Positions 1 to 8,576 of a stretch of DNA of 64,000 bases are shown one piece after another. The position numbers and the translations under genes were made by a program. The DNA is from an uncultured Lysobacteraceae bacterium (GTDB lineage: Bacteria; Pseudomonadota; Gammaproteobacteria; Xanthomonadales; Xanthomonadaceae): assembly GCA_936911875.1 (NCBI GenBank), contig CAKZGB010000017.1, positions 6,238 to 70,237 on the forward strand, read 5' to 3'. The number at the start of each line of letters is the position of its first letter. Positions within the stretch are counted from its first letter, which is position 1. Under the pieces are notes generated by a model, which did not search any database, was not told the DNA's origin, and saw only the letters and a list, made by a program, of their open reading frames with translations.

Positions 1-417
1 GAAAGTGGATTCGTTGGCCTCGGAGTGATGCTCCGGTGCACGAATGCCGCCGCCCCACGGTACGCGCAGCACCATTGGTACATGCAGACGGCCACGCGTC
101 CGATTGCGCAGGCGCGCACCGTGACAGACGATGTGATCGACCATGGGATATACAAAGCCATCGAACTGCGCTTCGGCGACCGGGCGCATGCCGGCAGCAG
201 CCAAGCCCACAGTCAGCCCGGCAATGGTGGTTTCATCGAGCGGCGTATCGAGCACGCGTTCGGAACCGAATTCCTGATGCAGACCTGCAGTGGCGCGGAA
301 CACACCGCCATTGACGCCGACGTCTTCGCCTAGAACCAGAACGCGTTCGTCGTGGCGCATTTCATAGGCCAGGGCTTGAGTGATGGCCTCGATCAGAGTG
401 ATGGGCGCGGCGCTCAT
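1..417 (-). CDS. 2-oxoacid dehydrogenase E1 component, beta subunit (partial)
   Basis: The N-terminal 139 residues of a thiamine-diphosphate-dependent 2-oxoacid dehydrogenase E1 beta subunit; the rest lies beyond the left edge. Visible family blocks are LGEDVGVNGGVF near residue 27, a TPLDE segment and the GMRPVAEAQFDGF region, which in the family form the alpha/beta interface and the cofactor pocket. The start codon overlaps the stop of the alpha-subunit gene (ATGA), so the two are translationally coupled. The partner E2 gene is probably further left. Whether the substrate is a branched-chain 2-oxoacid or pyruvate cannot be decided from this fragment; a branched-chain substrate is favoured by the amino-acid catabolic neighbours. 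Confidence 0.85.
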   Translation of the reverse strand, partial: MSAAPITLIEAITQALAYEMRHDERVLVLGEDVGVNGGVFRATAGLHQEFGSERVLDTPLDETTIAGLTVGLAAAGMRPVAEAQFDGFVYPMVDHIVCHGARLRNRTRGRLHVPMVLRVPWGGGIRAPEHHSEANESTF

Positions 418-1520
418 GCCTGGCCCTCCCGCTGCATGGCCAACTCGCGTTGTTCGAGGACCTCGCTCGGCATGTCGCCGTACAGATAATCAAACATAGC
501 GGAAACCGGTGGCATCGGTGTTTGCAGATACGCATCGATTTCTGCGGCGACCCATTCGTTGGTTTGCGCAATCAGTTCCTGTTCCTGCTCATCGGACCAC
601 AGTCCGTTGGCGGTCAGATACTTACGAAGGCGAATAAAGGGCTCGACCTTCCAGGCGGCTTCGACTTCCTCGGCGGCGCGATAACGACGTGCATCGTCGG
701 CGGTCGTGTGATCGTGCAGACGATAGGTCATGAACTCGAGCAAGGTAGCGCCTTCGCCACGACGGGCCCGATCAATTGCCTCACGACATGCGTACAGCAC
801 GGCAATCAGATCATTGCCGTCTACTTGCGCAGAATACAGACCGCCGGCCAGACCCTTTTGCGCCAGCGTGCCCGCACCGGTCTGTGCAGAGCGCGGTACC
901 GAGATGGCCCAACCGTTATTGACGATGCACAGCACCAGCGGCAGCTTGTAGGCCCCGGCGGAATTCACTGCGGCATAAAAGTCAGTCTTGGACGAACCGC
1001 CATCGCCGCACGAGCTCATCGCCACTTGCGGCATATCGCGCAGCTTGTACGACAAGGCGACACCGGCGGCATGCAGCATTTGCGTGGAAATCGGCACACA
1101 CATCGGGAAGTCATGACGGGCATGCGCAAAATCACTACCGCGTTCATCGCCACCCCAGTACAGCAGAATCTCGCGAGCCTGCACGCCGCGCTCGAACAAG
1201 GTGCCATGCTCGCGATACGACGGCGCAAAGCAATCCTCATCCTGCAAAAAAGCGCCCATGCCGACATGTGTGGCTTCGTGTCCGAGCGAGGAGGCATAGG
1301 TGCCCAATTTGCCGGTGCGCTGCAACGCAATGGCCTTGGTGTCGAAGGCCCGACAGGCGACCATTTTGCGGAAGTAGGAGAGAAGGAACGACGGATCGGC
1401 GAGATCGGCCGGCGCATCAGAGCTCAACTGCCCATCGGGATCCAGGAACTGAAAGTAGGGGATTTCAAGCGATGCCGCCAGTTTCATGCGTACTTCCGAT
1501 GCGGGAACAGCCTTCATCAT
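414..1520 (-). CDS. 2-oxoacid dehydrogenase E1 component, alpha subunit
   Basis: A 368-residue E1 alpha subunit, full length for the BkdA/PdhA family. It decarboxylates a 2-oxoacid on thiamine diphosphate and passes the acyl group to lipoyl-E2. The ThDP motif is clear: GDGG at residues 182-185 followed by NNGWAIS at 201-207. The gene overlaps the beta-subunit gene by 4 bases (ATGA). Start is uncertain: ATGs lie at 1520, 1517 and 1487 and none has a good ribosome site, so the first was taken. It is divergent from kynA across a 65-base gap, suggesting a shared control region for amino-acid catabolism. Branched-chain specificity is an inference; a PdhA-type role is the alternative. Confidence 0.88.
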   Translation of the reverse strand: MMKAVPASEVRMKLAASLEIPYFQFLDPDGQLSSDAPADLADPSFLLSYFRKMVACRAFDTKAIALQRTGKLGTYASSLGHEATHVGMGAFLQDEDCFAPSYREHGTLFERGVQAREILLYWGGDERGSDFAHARHDFPMCVPISTQMLHAAGVALSYKLRDMPQVAMSSCGDGGSSKTDFYAAVNSAGAYKLPLVLCIVNNGWAISVPRSAQTGAGTLAQKGLAGGLYSAQVDGNDLIAVLYACREAIDRARRGEGATLLEFMTYRLHDHTTADDARRYRAAEEVEAAWKVEPFIRLRKYLTANGLWSDEQEQELIAQTNEWVAAEIDAYLQTPMPPVSAMFDYLYGDMPSEVLEQRELAMQREGQA

Positions 1521-1585
1521 AACGAATTGCGTGCGTTCACCGAAGAGTGCTGCGGTATCCTTGGGGCGATCAACCGGAGTGCTGC

Positions 1586-2455
1586 ATGAGCGTCGAGAAC
1601 AACCAGCGTGAGTTGGAAAAGGAAATCCATACGGACCTGCACGGGCGCATGACCTATGCGGGCTATCTGCAGCTCGACAAAGTTCTGAATGCCCAGCAGC
1701 GCCGATCGCAACCGCCGCAGCACGACGAGATGCTGTTTATCATCCAGCACCAGACCTCCGAATTGTGGCTCAAGCTGATTCTGCACGAGCTCGCCGCCGC
1801 CGGCGAATATCTCAAGCGCGATGAAGTCTGGCGCACCCGTAAAGTGCTGGCTCGCGTCAAGGTGACGCTGCGGCTACTGACCGAACAATGGTCGGTGCTC
1901 GAGACGCTGACGCCTTCGGAATACATGGAATTCCGCGAGTTTCTGGGCCCCGCCTCAGGGTTTCAGTCGTATCAGTATCGCGGCATCGAGTTCCTGCTCG
2001 GCAACAAGAATGACGCGATGCTCAAGGTCTTTGCGCACGACCCTGACATTCAGACCACGCTGAAGGCCCTGCTCGATGCCCCGAGTCTGTACGAACTGTT
2101 TTTGCAGTATCTGGCACGCTTCGGCCATCCGGTGCCCGCGCATGCCATCGCACGCGATTTCTCCAAGCCGCACGTCAACGATCCCGAACTGGTGCCCATT
2201 TTTGAGCGCATTTACGAGGACACCGACACCTATTGGCGCGAGTATTCACTGTGCGAAGACCTGGTCGACATCGAGACGCAGTTCCAGCTGTGGCGATTCC
2301 GTCACATGCGCACCGTGATGCGGATCATCGGCTTTAAGCGCGGTACCGGTGGGTCCAGCGGCGTCGGATTTCTGAAACAGGCACTGGAGCTGACCTTCTT
2401 CCCTGAGCTGTTCGAAGTGCGGACCCAGATCGGACCCAATACGGGCTCGTACTGA
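1586..2455 (+). CDS. kynA: Tryptophan 2,3-dioxygenase
   Basis: Haem enzyme that opens the indole ring of L-tryptophan with O2 to give N-formylkynurenine, the first step of the kynurenine pathway. The 289-residue protein starting at ATG 1586 (GGAG ribosome site at 1576-1579) places the catalytic-pocket histidine at H55 in IIQHQTSELW and the haem ligand at H240 in RFRHMRT, the same numbers as in the Xanthomonas campestris enzyme. That supports this start over the upstream ATG at 1547. The substrate-loop block GFKRGTGGSSGVGFL is intact near the C-terminus. No other kynurenine-pathway gene is adjacent. Confidence 0.97.
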   Translation: MSVENNQRELEKEIHTDLHGRMTYAGYLQLDKVLNAQQRRSQPPQHDEMLFIIQHQTSELWLKLILHELAAAGEYLKRDEVWRTRKVLARVKVTLRLLTEQWSVLETLTPSEYMEFREFLGPASGFQSYQYRGIEFLLGNKNDAMLKVFAHDPDIQTTLKALLDAPSLYELFLQYLARFGHPVPAHAIARDFSKPHVNDPELVPIFERIYEDTDTYWREYSLCEDLVDIETQFQLWRFRHMRTVMRIIGFKRGTGGSSGVGFLKQALELTFFPELFEVRTQIGPNTGSY

Positions 2456-2586
2456 GTAACCGACACGGTGCTTGATGCACTGCAGCATTTACGAAAAGTT
2501 GACGCGATAGCTATTTTTCGGCGATTCTCAAGCATTGCCCGCGCACGGTGCGTGGGCTCATCCCATCTTAAATAAGAGGAAACCGC

Positions 2587-4092
2587 ATGAGCGGAGCCGC
2601 AGAACTTCCGGGCGCAGCCCGTCAGCCACTACCCGAGTTTGCCCAGATAGGCGGACATCCCAAGCCGTTGTGGATGCTGTTCATGACGGAATTCTGGGAA
2701 CGCTTTGCGTTCTACGGGATGCGTTGGGCCCTGGTGCTCTATATCGTTGCCCAGTTTGCCAACCAGGGAATGGGTGAGGCCGAAGCCTCGAAGATCTACG
2801 GTGCCTATCTGGCCCTGGTTTATGCCGTTGCCGTATTCGGCGGTTATGTCGCTGACCGTGTCATCGGCTATCAGCGATCCATCATGCTCGGCGCGGTCGT
2901 CATGGCCGCGGGCCTATTCATGGTCGCGTTGCCGCAACTCGATCTGTTCAAGCTCGGCTTGGCCACCATCGTCGCGGGTAACGGTCTGTTCAAGCCCAAC
3001 ATCTCGACCATGGTCGGCAAGCTGTATGCGCAGGGCGATGAGCGCCGCGACTCGGCCTTCACCATTTTCTATATGGGCATCAATGCCGGTGCCTTTGTGG
3101 CGCCGATCCTGACCGGTTTCCTGGCACGCACTGTCTTCGGTCAGCAAACTCTGCCTGATTATCAGGCCGTGTTTATTGCTTCGGGCGTCGGCATGCTGAT
3201 CAGTCTGGTGTGGTTCTGGTTCGGTAAGGCTCAGCTCAAGACCGTCGGTCTGCCGCCGGCAGAGGGCAATCAGACGATGCGCCTGTTGCTGGTCATCCTG
3301 GGTCTCGCCGTTGCGATTCCGGTGATCTACTTCCTGCTGACCATTGACGCTACGGATCTGCAGCGCTTCGTTCTGTTCCCGCTGTTTGCCCTGCTGTGTA
3401 TCGCACTGCTGGTCGAAGGCTTCCGTGTCGGTAAAGTGGCGCGCGACATGGTGATCGCGATGCTGATCATCTTCGCCTTCAACATCATGTTCTGGATGTT
3501 CTTTGAGCAGGCCGGTGCCTCGTTCACCTTCCTCGCCGAAAAGATCGTCAATAAGCAAATCGGCAGCTTCACGTTCCCGATTGAATGGTTCCAGTCAATC
3601 AACGCCATCGCCATCATCCTGCTGGCACCGCTGTTTGCCTGGCTGTGGATTCGCCTTGGCCGCGCCAATCCGTCGATTCCGCGCAAGTTCGGTCTGGGCC
3701 TGATCTTTAACGGTGTGGCCTTCGCTGTGCTGATGTTCGCGCTGACCAACCTGCTTGACGACAAGAACATGATCCCACTGTGGACGCTGGTTGCGGTCTA
3801 CGTGATCCAGACGATGGGTGAGCTGTGTCTGTCGCCGATCGGCCTATCCATGGTGACCAAACTGGCTCCGGCCCGTCTGGTCGGTCTGGGCATGGGTGGC
3901 TGGTTCCTGTCTACCGGTATCGGTAACAATCTGGCCGGTCTGTTCGCTTCGGGCGTCTCGGGTGAAACCGGTATGACCGCGGCTTCGGCACTGTCGGGTT
4001 ACACCCAAGGCTTCTACATTCTTGTGGGCTGCGGCCTCTTGCTGGTGCTGATCGCTCCGCTGATTCAAAAGCTGATGCACGGCGTTAAGTAA
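2587..4092 (+). CDS. POT-family proton-dependent oligopeptide transporter
   Basis: A 501-residue inner-membrane protein of the POT/PTR2 (DtpA-like) branch of the major facilitator superfamily, which imports di- and tripeptides with protons. The family signature ExxER-type motif is present near the start of TM1 (TEFWERFAFYGMR, about residues 36-48), and the PTR2 signature KPNISTMVGKLY is at about 137-148. About 14 hydrophobic segments can be read, the usual number for bacterial POT proteins. Ribosome site AGAGGAAA lies just upstream of the ATG. A strong terminator follows at 4107. With kynA upstream and tyrosine catabolism downstream, a role in feeding peptides to amino-acid degradation is plausible but inferred. 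Confidence 0.95.
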   Translation: MSGAAELPGAARQPLPEFAQIGGHPKPLWMLFMTEFWERFAFYGMRWALVLYIVAQFANQGMGEAEASKIYGAYLALVYAVAVFGGYVADRVIGYQRSIMLGAVVMAAGLFMVALPQLDLFKLGLATIVAGNGLFKPNISTMVGKLYAQGDERRDSAFTIFYMGINAGAFVAPILTGFLARTVFGQQTLPDYQAVFIASGVGMLISLVWFWFGKAQLKTVGLPPAEGNQTMRLLLVILGLAVAIPVIYFLLTIDATDLQRFVLFPLFALLCIALLVEGFRVGKVARDMVIAMLIIFAFNIMFWMFFEQAGASFTFLAEKIVNKQIGSFTFPIEWFQSINAIAIILLAPLFAWLWIRLGRANPSIPRKFGLGLIFNGVAFAVLMFALTNLLDDKNMIPLWTLVAVYVIQTMGELCLSPIGLSMVTKLAPARLVGLGMGGWFLSTGIGNNLAGLFASGVSGETGMTAASALSGYTQGFYILVGCGLLLVLIAPLIQKLMHGVK

Positions 4093-4106
4093 GACCTCTG
4101 ACAGAG

Positions 4107-4133
4107 AGCCCCCGCATTTGCGGGGGCTTTTTT
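4107..4133 (+). terminator. Rho-independent terminator after the POT transporter
   Basis: A 9-bp perfect stem (AGCCCCCGC / GCGGGGGCT) with a 4-base loop, followed by a run of six T. It ends the transporter transcript and lies 12 bases before the stop codon of the convergent thrB gene. Confidence 0.92.
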
Positions 4134-4144
4134 ATGCTTGTCAC

Positions 4145-5074
4145 TTAATCGATCCGTTCCGCACGGATCCCGTTGATCGGGGTGACGAATGTATCGCTGG
4201 GCACTGTAAATTCACCGGCCATCGCAGAGGCCGCCGCGTGTGCACGATCGGCATCGGTAAACCAGGCAAAGACGCTGGGACCGGCGCCGGAAATCGAGCA
4301 ACCGAGTGCGCCATGTTCCAATGCGGCGGCTTGCACCGCGTGGAAATTGGGAATCAATGCAGCGCGACGCGGCTCTACCAGCACGTCGCGCAAACCGGCC
4401 GCAATGAGCGTCGCATCGCACCGCTCCAGGCCCAGTACAAAACGCGTCAGATTTGCGCAATGCGGTGTGATGAGATCCAGGCCAAACGGTTCGCGCAAAA
4501 CTTGTCGCGAATCCAACGTACGCAAGCTGATATGAGGGCGCGCCACGGCAGCGTGCCAGGTAGCGGGGAGCTCAAAGCGCTGGACCTGGCCTTCGAAGGC
4601 AAAGACCACTCCGCCCAGCAGCATCGGCGCTACGTTGTCGGTTTGTCGGGATTGGCTCGATGCGAACTCGCCCTCGACGGCAAGCGGGATAAGCGCGTCT
4701 CGTGAGAGCGGGGTGTCGAGCAGGGCATTGGCTGCGACCAGAGCCGCTACTGCCGATGACGCGGATCCACCAAGACCGGCGTTGAGTGGGATGCCTTTGA
4801 TCAACTCGATCTCAAAGCCGAACGGCAAGGACAGCGAATCGCACAGGGCCTGTACCGCACGTGCCGCGGTGTTAGTTTCAGTGGACCGCGGAATGGTGGC
4901 AATGCCTTCGATACTGCCGCGAATGTCGAGCAATCGGACGCTGGACTGTTCAGTTCGCGTGACGATGGCCTCGTCGCGCACGGCGGCGATGGTGTGGCCG
5001 AACAGATCGAATCCGACGCCGATATTACCGACGCTGCCCGGTGAAAACGCCTGGGCGCGAGGAGTGGATGGCAT
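4145..5074 (-). CDS. thrB: Homoserine kinase
   Basis: A 309-residue GHMP-family kinase that phosphorylates homoserine for threonine synthesis. The GHMP phosphate-binding loop PLNAGLGGSASS is at residues 96-107, and the N-terminal SPGSVGNIGVGFD block and the C-terminal GCSISGAGPSVFA block are typical of ThrB. The frame stays open well upstream (to 5266), but homology begins at MPSTPRAQAF, so ATG 5074 was chosen; the upstream extension also runs across the hppD promoter region. It stands alone, separate from thrC and the aspartate-kinase genes. Convergent with the POT transporter and divergent from hppD. Confidence 0.94.
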   Translation of the reverse strand: MPSTPRAQAFSPGSVGNIGVGFDLFGHTIAAVRDEAIVTRTEQSSVRLLDIRGSIEGIATIPRSTETNTAARAVQALCDSLSLPFGFEIELIKGIPLNAGLGGSASSAVAALVAANALLDTPLSRDALIPLAVEGEFASSQSRQTDNVAPMLLGGVVFAFEGQVQRFELPATWHAAVARPHISLRTLDSRQVLREPFGLDLITPHCANLTRFVLGLERCDATLIAAGLRDVLVEPRRAALIPNFHAVQAAALEHGALGCSISGAGPSVFAWFTDADRAHAAASAMAGEFTVPSDTFVTPINGIRAERID

Positions 5075-5204
5075 CGGCTGGAACCTGCTGAGAATGTGAT
5101 GGACCTGTAAATTATGGCAATTCGCGGCAGGGAATGGGAAAATGGCTGCAAACCTGCGCACGGCGTCATGGCGTGCATCGCTTCCAACATTGGAGATCAG
5201 CAAC

Positions 5205-6293
5205 ATGTCGGCACAACCGAATTTGGGCATGAACGTCACGACGTTCGAAAATCCCCTGGGTATCAATGGCTTTGAGTTTGTCGAGTTTGCGGCACCAAAG
5301 GATCAGCAGGAGGCAATGCACACGTACTTGCTCAACATGGGCTTTACCGCCGTGCTGCGTCACAAGACCCGTCCGATCACGGTGTATCGCCAGAACGGTG
5401 TCAATTTCCTGGTCAATGACGATCCCGAATCCTTTGCAGCCCAATTTGCCGCGGCCCATGGTCCGAGTGCGTGCGGATTCGCGATTCGCTTTACCGTGCC
5501 GACAGATCAGGTCTGCGACACGGTGCTGGGCAATGGCGGCGAGACCTTTAGCGCTGCCGACCTGATTGATTCCAAGGCGGTCAACGTGCCGGTCGTAAAG
5601 GGCATCGGCGACTGCATGCTGTATCTGGTGGACAGCGGTTCCGATGTGTATGGCGACTATCTGCCGGTGCAGGGCGCCAATCAGAATCCCAAGGGCTTCG
5701 GTCTGACTTTTATCGATCACCTTACGCACAACCTGTATTTCGGCAACATGCAAAAGTGGTCGGATTACTACGAACGCCTGTTCAACTTCCGCGAGATCCG
5801 CTACTTCGATATCAAGGGTGCCAAGACCGGCCTGATCTCCAAGGCCATGACCGCACCCGATGGCATTGTGCGCATTCCGCTCAACGAATCCAGTGATCCC
5901 AAGTCGCAGATCAACGAATACCTCGATGCATACAAGGGCGAGGGCATTCAGCACATTGCCTGCTTCACCGACGACATCTATTCCACCGTCGAGGCCATGC
6001 GCGAACAGGGCATCGAGTTCCTGGACACGCCCGAAACGTATTTCGACGTTATCGATCAGCGCATTCCTGACCACGGCGAGGATGTGCCGCGCCTGGCCAG
6101 GAACAAGATCCTGATTGATGCCGACGCGGAAACCAAGCAACGCAAGCTGCTGCAGATCTTTACCCAGAACGCCTTCGGTCCGATCTTCTTTGAGATCATT
6201 CAACGCAAGGGCAATGAGGGCTTTGGCGAAGGCAATTTCCAGGCCCTGTTCGAATCGATCGAGCGTGACCAGATGAAGCGCGGAGTGCTGTAA
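5205..6293 (+). CDS. hppD: 4-hydroxyphenylpyruvate dioxygenase
   Basis: Non-haem Fe(II) dioxygenase converting 4-hydroxyphenylpyruvate to homogentisate in tyrosine catabolism. The 362-residue protein has the two vicinal-oxygen-chelate repeats of the family, with the iron triad at H172 (IDHLTHN), H250 (IQHIAC) and E330 (FFEIIQRKG) and the C-terminal GNFQALFESIERDQ helix that closes the active site. ATG 5205 has a GGAG site 9 bases upstream and gives the normal N-terminus; an in-frame ATG at 5142 would add 21 unrelated residues. Its TAA abuts the hmgA ATG with no gap, so two consecutive pathway steps are co-translated. Confidence 0.97.
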   Translation: MSAQPNLGMNVTTFENPLGINGFEFVEFAAPKDQQEAMHTYLLNMGFTAVLRHKTRPITVYRQNGVNFLVNDDPESFAAQFAAAHGPSACGFAIRFTVPTDQVCDTVLGNGGETFSAADLIDSKAVNVPVVKGIGDCMLYLVDSGSDVYGDYLPVQGANQNPKGFGLTFIDHLTHNLYFGNMQKWSDYYERLFNFREIRYFDIKGAKTGLISKAMTAPDGIVRIPLNESSDPKSQINEYLDAYKGEGIQHIACFTDDIYSTVEAMREQGIEFLDTPETYFDVIDQRIPDHGEDVPRLARNKILIDADAETKQRKLLQIFTQNAFGPIFFEIIQRKGNEGFGEGNFQALFESIERDQMKRGVL

Positions 6294-7589
6294 ATGGCAT
6301 TGGCTGGCAATGGCTATCAGCCCGGATTCGGGAACCATGTTTCCACTCAGGCCATTGCCGGCGCGTTGCCCCTTGGCCGGAATTCGCCGCAAGTAGCACC
6401 GCTCGGGCTGTATGCCGAGCAGCTGAGCGGTACGGCGTTCACCGCGCCGCGTGCGCACAATCGCCGTAGCTGGCTCTATCGCATTCGGCCGGCCGCCATG
6501 CACGGTCACTTTGCCGAGTACGAGCAGACCCGTTTTCACAACGTGTTCGGTGCCGGCAAAGTCTCGCCCGAGCAAATGCGCTGGTCGCCCTTGCCCATGC
6601 CGGAGAGCGCCACCGATTTTATCGATGGCCTGGTAACGTACGCCGGTAACGGCGGTCCCGAGTCGCAGACCGGAATCGGTATCCATCTGTATGCCTGCAA
6701 CCGCGACATGCAGGATCGCTTCTTCAGCAATGCCGATGCCGAGATGCTGATCGTCCCACAACTCGGCCGTCTGCATATTGAAACCGAGCTGGGTGTCGTT
6801 GATGTCGAGCCGCATTGGATCGCGGTGATTCCGCGTGGCGTGCGCTTCCGCGTCTCGCTACCCGACGGTCAGGCGCGCGGCTATGTCTGCGAGAACTTTG
6901 GTGCCCTGCTGCAGTTGCCTGACCTGGGGCCTATCGGCAGCAACGGTCTGGCCAATCCGCGTGATTTCGAAACACCCAATGCCGCCTTCGAGGATATCGA
7001 CGGGCAGTTTGAGCTGATCAACAAGTTCCAGGGCCATCTGTGGCGTGCGGAGATGACGCATTCGCCGCTCAATGTGGTGGCGTGGCACGGCAACTACGCG
7101 CCGTATCGCTACGATCTGCGCAACTTCAATACCATCGGATCCATTTCGTTTGATCACCCGGATCCGTCGATTTTTCTGGTGCTGCATGCGCCCGGTCCGG
7201 TGGCCGGTGTCAGCAATCTCGATTTCGTGATCTTCGGGCCGCGAATTCTGGCGATGCGCGATACCTTCCGGCCGCCGTGGTTCCATCGCAATATTGCCTC
7301 GGAGTTCATGGGCCTGATCGATGGCGTATACGATGCCAAGGCCGAGGGCTTTGCCCCCGGTGGTGCATCACTGCACAACTGCATGACGGGTCACGGCCCC
7401 GATGCGGAGACCTTCGACAAGGCATCGGCTGCCGATACGAGCAAACCCGATTTCATTCGGGGCACGATGGCGTTTATGTTCGAGTGCCCGCTGGTGATCC
7501 GTCCATGTGAACAGGCCTTGATGGCATCACATCGGCAAACCGAGTACATTGATTGCTGGCAAGGGCTGCGGAACAATTTCCGCGGTTAA
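6294..7589 (+). CDS. hmgA: Homogentisate 1,2-dioxygenase
   Basis: Fe(II) ring-cleavage dioxygenase that turns homogentisate into maleylacetoacetate. At 431 residues it is the usual length. The iron ligands of the human enzyme (H335, E341, H371) correspond to H331 and E337 in PPWFHRNIASE and H367 in MTGHGPD; the second-shell histidines H288 and H361 are also kept. The start codon follows the hppD stop directly and the ribosome site (GCGGAG) lies inside hppD. The next enzymes, maleylacetoacetate isomerase and fumarylacetoacetase, are not in the window. Confidence 0.97.
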   Translation: MALAGNGYQPGFGNHVSTQAIAGALPLGRNSPQVAPLGLYAEQLSGTAFTAPRAHNRRSWLYRIRPAAMHGHFAEYEQTRFHNVFGAGKVSPEQMRWSPLPMPESATDFIDGLVTYAGNGGPESQTGIGIHLYACNRDMQDRFFSNADAEMLIVPQLGRLHIETELGVVDVEPHWIAVIPRGVRFRVSLPDGQARGYVCENFGALLQLPDLGPIGSNGLANPRDFETPNAAFEDIDGQFELINKFQGHLWRAEMTHSPLNVVAWHGNYAPYRYDLRNFNTIGSISFDHPDPSIFLVLHAPGPVAGVSNLDFVIFGPRILAMRDTFRPPWFHRNIASEFMGLIDGVYDAKAEGFAPGGASLHNCMTGHGPDAETFDKASAADTSKPDFIRGTMAFMFECPLVIRPCEQALMASHRQTEYIDCWQGLRNNFRG

Positions 7590-7619
7590 TCCCACCTAGA
7601 TAGAACGGAGCGCAAACTC

Positions 7620-8576
7620 ATGGACAACGTGTGGCTGACCTTATTGCTTAGCGTCGTATTTCTGACCAGTGCTGCCGAATTCTTAGTACGCGGATCCGCC
7701 GGTCTGGCGCAGCGTCTGGGCATCAGCCGTTTCGTCATGGGCATGCTGCTGCTCTCCTTAGCAACGGCATTGCCGGAGTTGAGCATTGCGCTACAGGCCA
7801 TGCGTTCCGGTCAGGAGCCGCTGGCGCTTGGCACCGTCGTCGGCAACAACATCGTCAATTTTGGCTTGACCATGGGCGTGGCCGCGATGGTTGCGACGCT
7901 TGTGACCCATTGGCGTGCCCTCAACGGTCTGCTGCTGGGACTGGTGGTCGGCTCCATTGCGGTGATCGCCATGGGCTGGAACGGCAACATCTCCCGCGTC
8001 GACGGCATCATCCTGCTCGCGATCTTTATCGCCTTCATGGGCTGGGCCGTGCTGGCCAGTCGCAGTGAATCGGCCGATGTACATCGCGAAATGGAGGTGC
8101 TAGCCGGTCGCCACAATGCCCTCTGGCTCGATGTCGTGTTTGTCGCCCTGGGTGCGGTGATGCTGTATTTCGGTTCGCTGTGGATCGTACAGAAGGCCCC
8201 GGCACTCGGCGTTGAACTCGGTTTGGGTCCGCACGTGGTCGGCCTGCTGCCTATCGCCATTGCAGTCACCCTGCCCGAGGCCATCATGGCTATCGCCGCG
8301 GCTCGTCGCGGTCATGGCGATCTGGTCGTGGGTCACGTCATCGGTTCGTCCTTGCTCAATACCACCGTCGTCATTGGCCTGTTGGCCATGAGCAGCGGTG
8401 GCCTGATGATCCCGCGCGGATTCCTGACGTTTGAACTGCCGATGGCCGCCATCGGCGCCTGTCTGATGTTCCCGATGCTGCGCGGTGACATGCGCATCAC
8501 CCGTGCCGAAGGCACCATCCTGGTCATCACCTTTATCGTGTGGCTGGCCATTGAATTGCTGATGGTGACGCAATAA
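7620..8576 (+). CDS. Calcium/sodium antiporter (CaCA family)
   Basis: A 318-residue inner-membrane exchanger with two alpha-repeats in inverted topology, as in YrbG and NCX proteins. Repeat 1 (about residues 48-80) reads ATALPELS...GTVVGNNIVN and repeat 2 (about 213-246) reads AVTLPEAI...GHVIGSSLLN; the PE pair in each repeat supplies the cation-binding glutamates. About ten membrane segments are visible. The usual GTS before PE is degenerate here (ATAL, AVTL), so ion preference may differ. The ATG of nhaA follows its TAA directly. Ca2+/Na+ exchange is the family expectation, not shown by sequence alone. Confidence 0.87.
   Translation: MDNVWLTLLLSVVFLTSAAEFLVRGSAGLAQRLGISRFVMGMLLLSLATALPELSIALQAMRSGQEPLALGTVVGNNIVNFGLTMGVAAMVATLVTHWRALNGLLLGLVVGSIAVIAMGWNGNISRVDGIILLAIFIAFMGWAVLASRSESADVHREMEVLAGRHNALWLDVVFVALGAVMLYFGSLWIVQKAPALGVELGLGPHVVGLLPIAIAVTLPEAIMAIAAARRGHGDLVVGHVIGSSLLNTTVVIGLLAMSSGGLMIPRGFLTFELPMAAIGACLMFPMLRGDMRITRAEGTILVITFIVWLAIELLMVTQ

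Noticed and set aside
4118..4705. A 195-codon plus-strand open frame opposite thrB
   Set aside because: It begins inside the terminator at 4107-4133 and is the complement of the thrB coding sequence.
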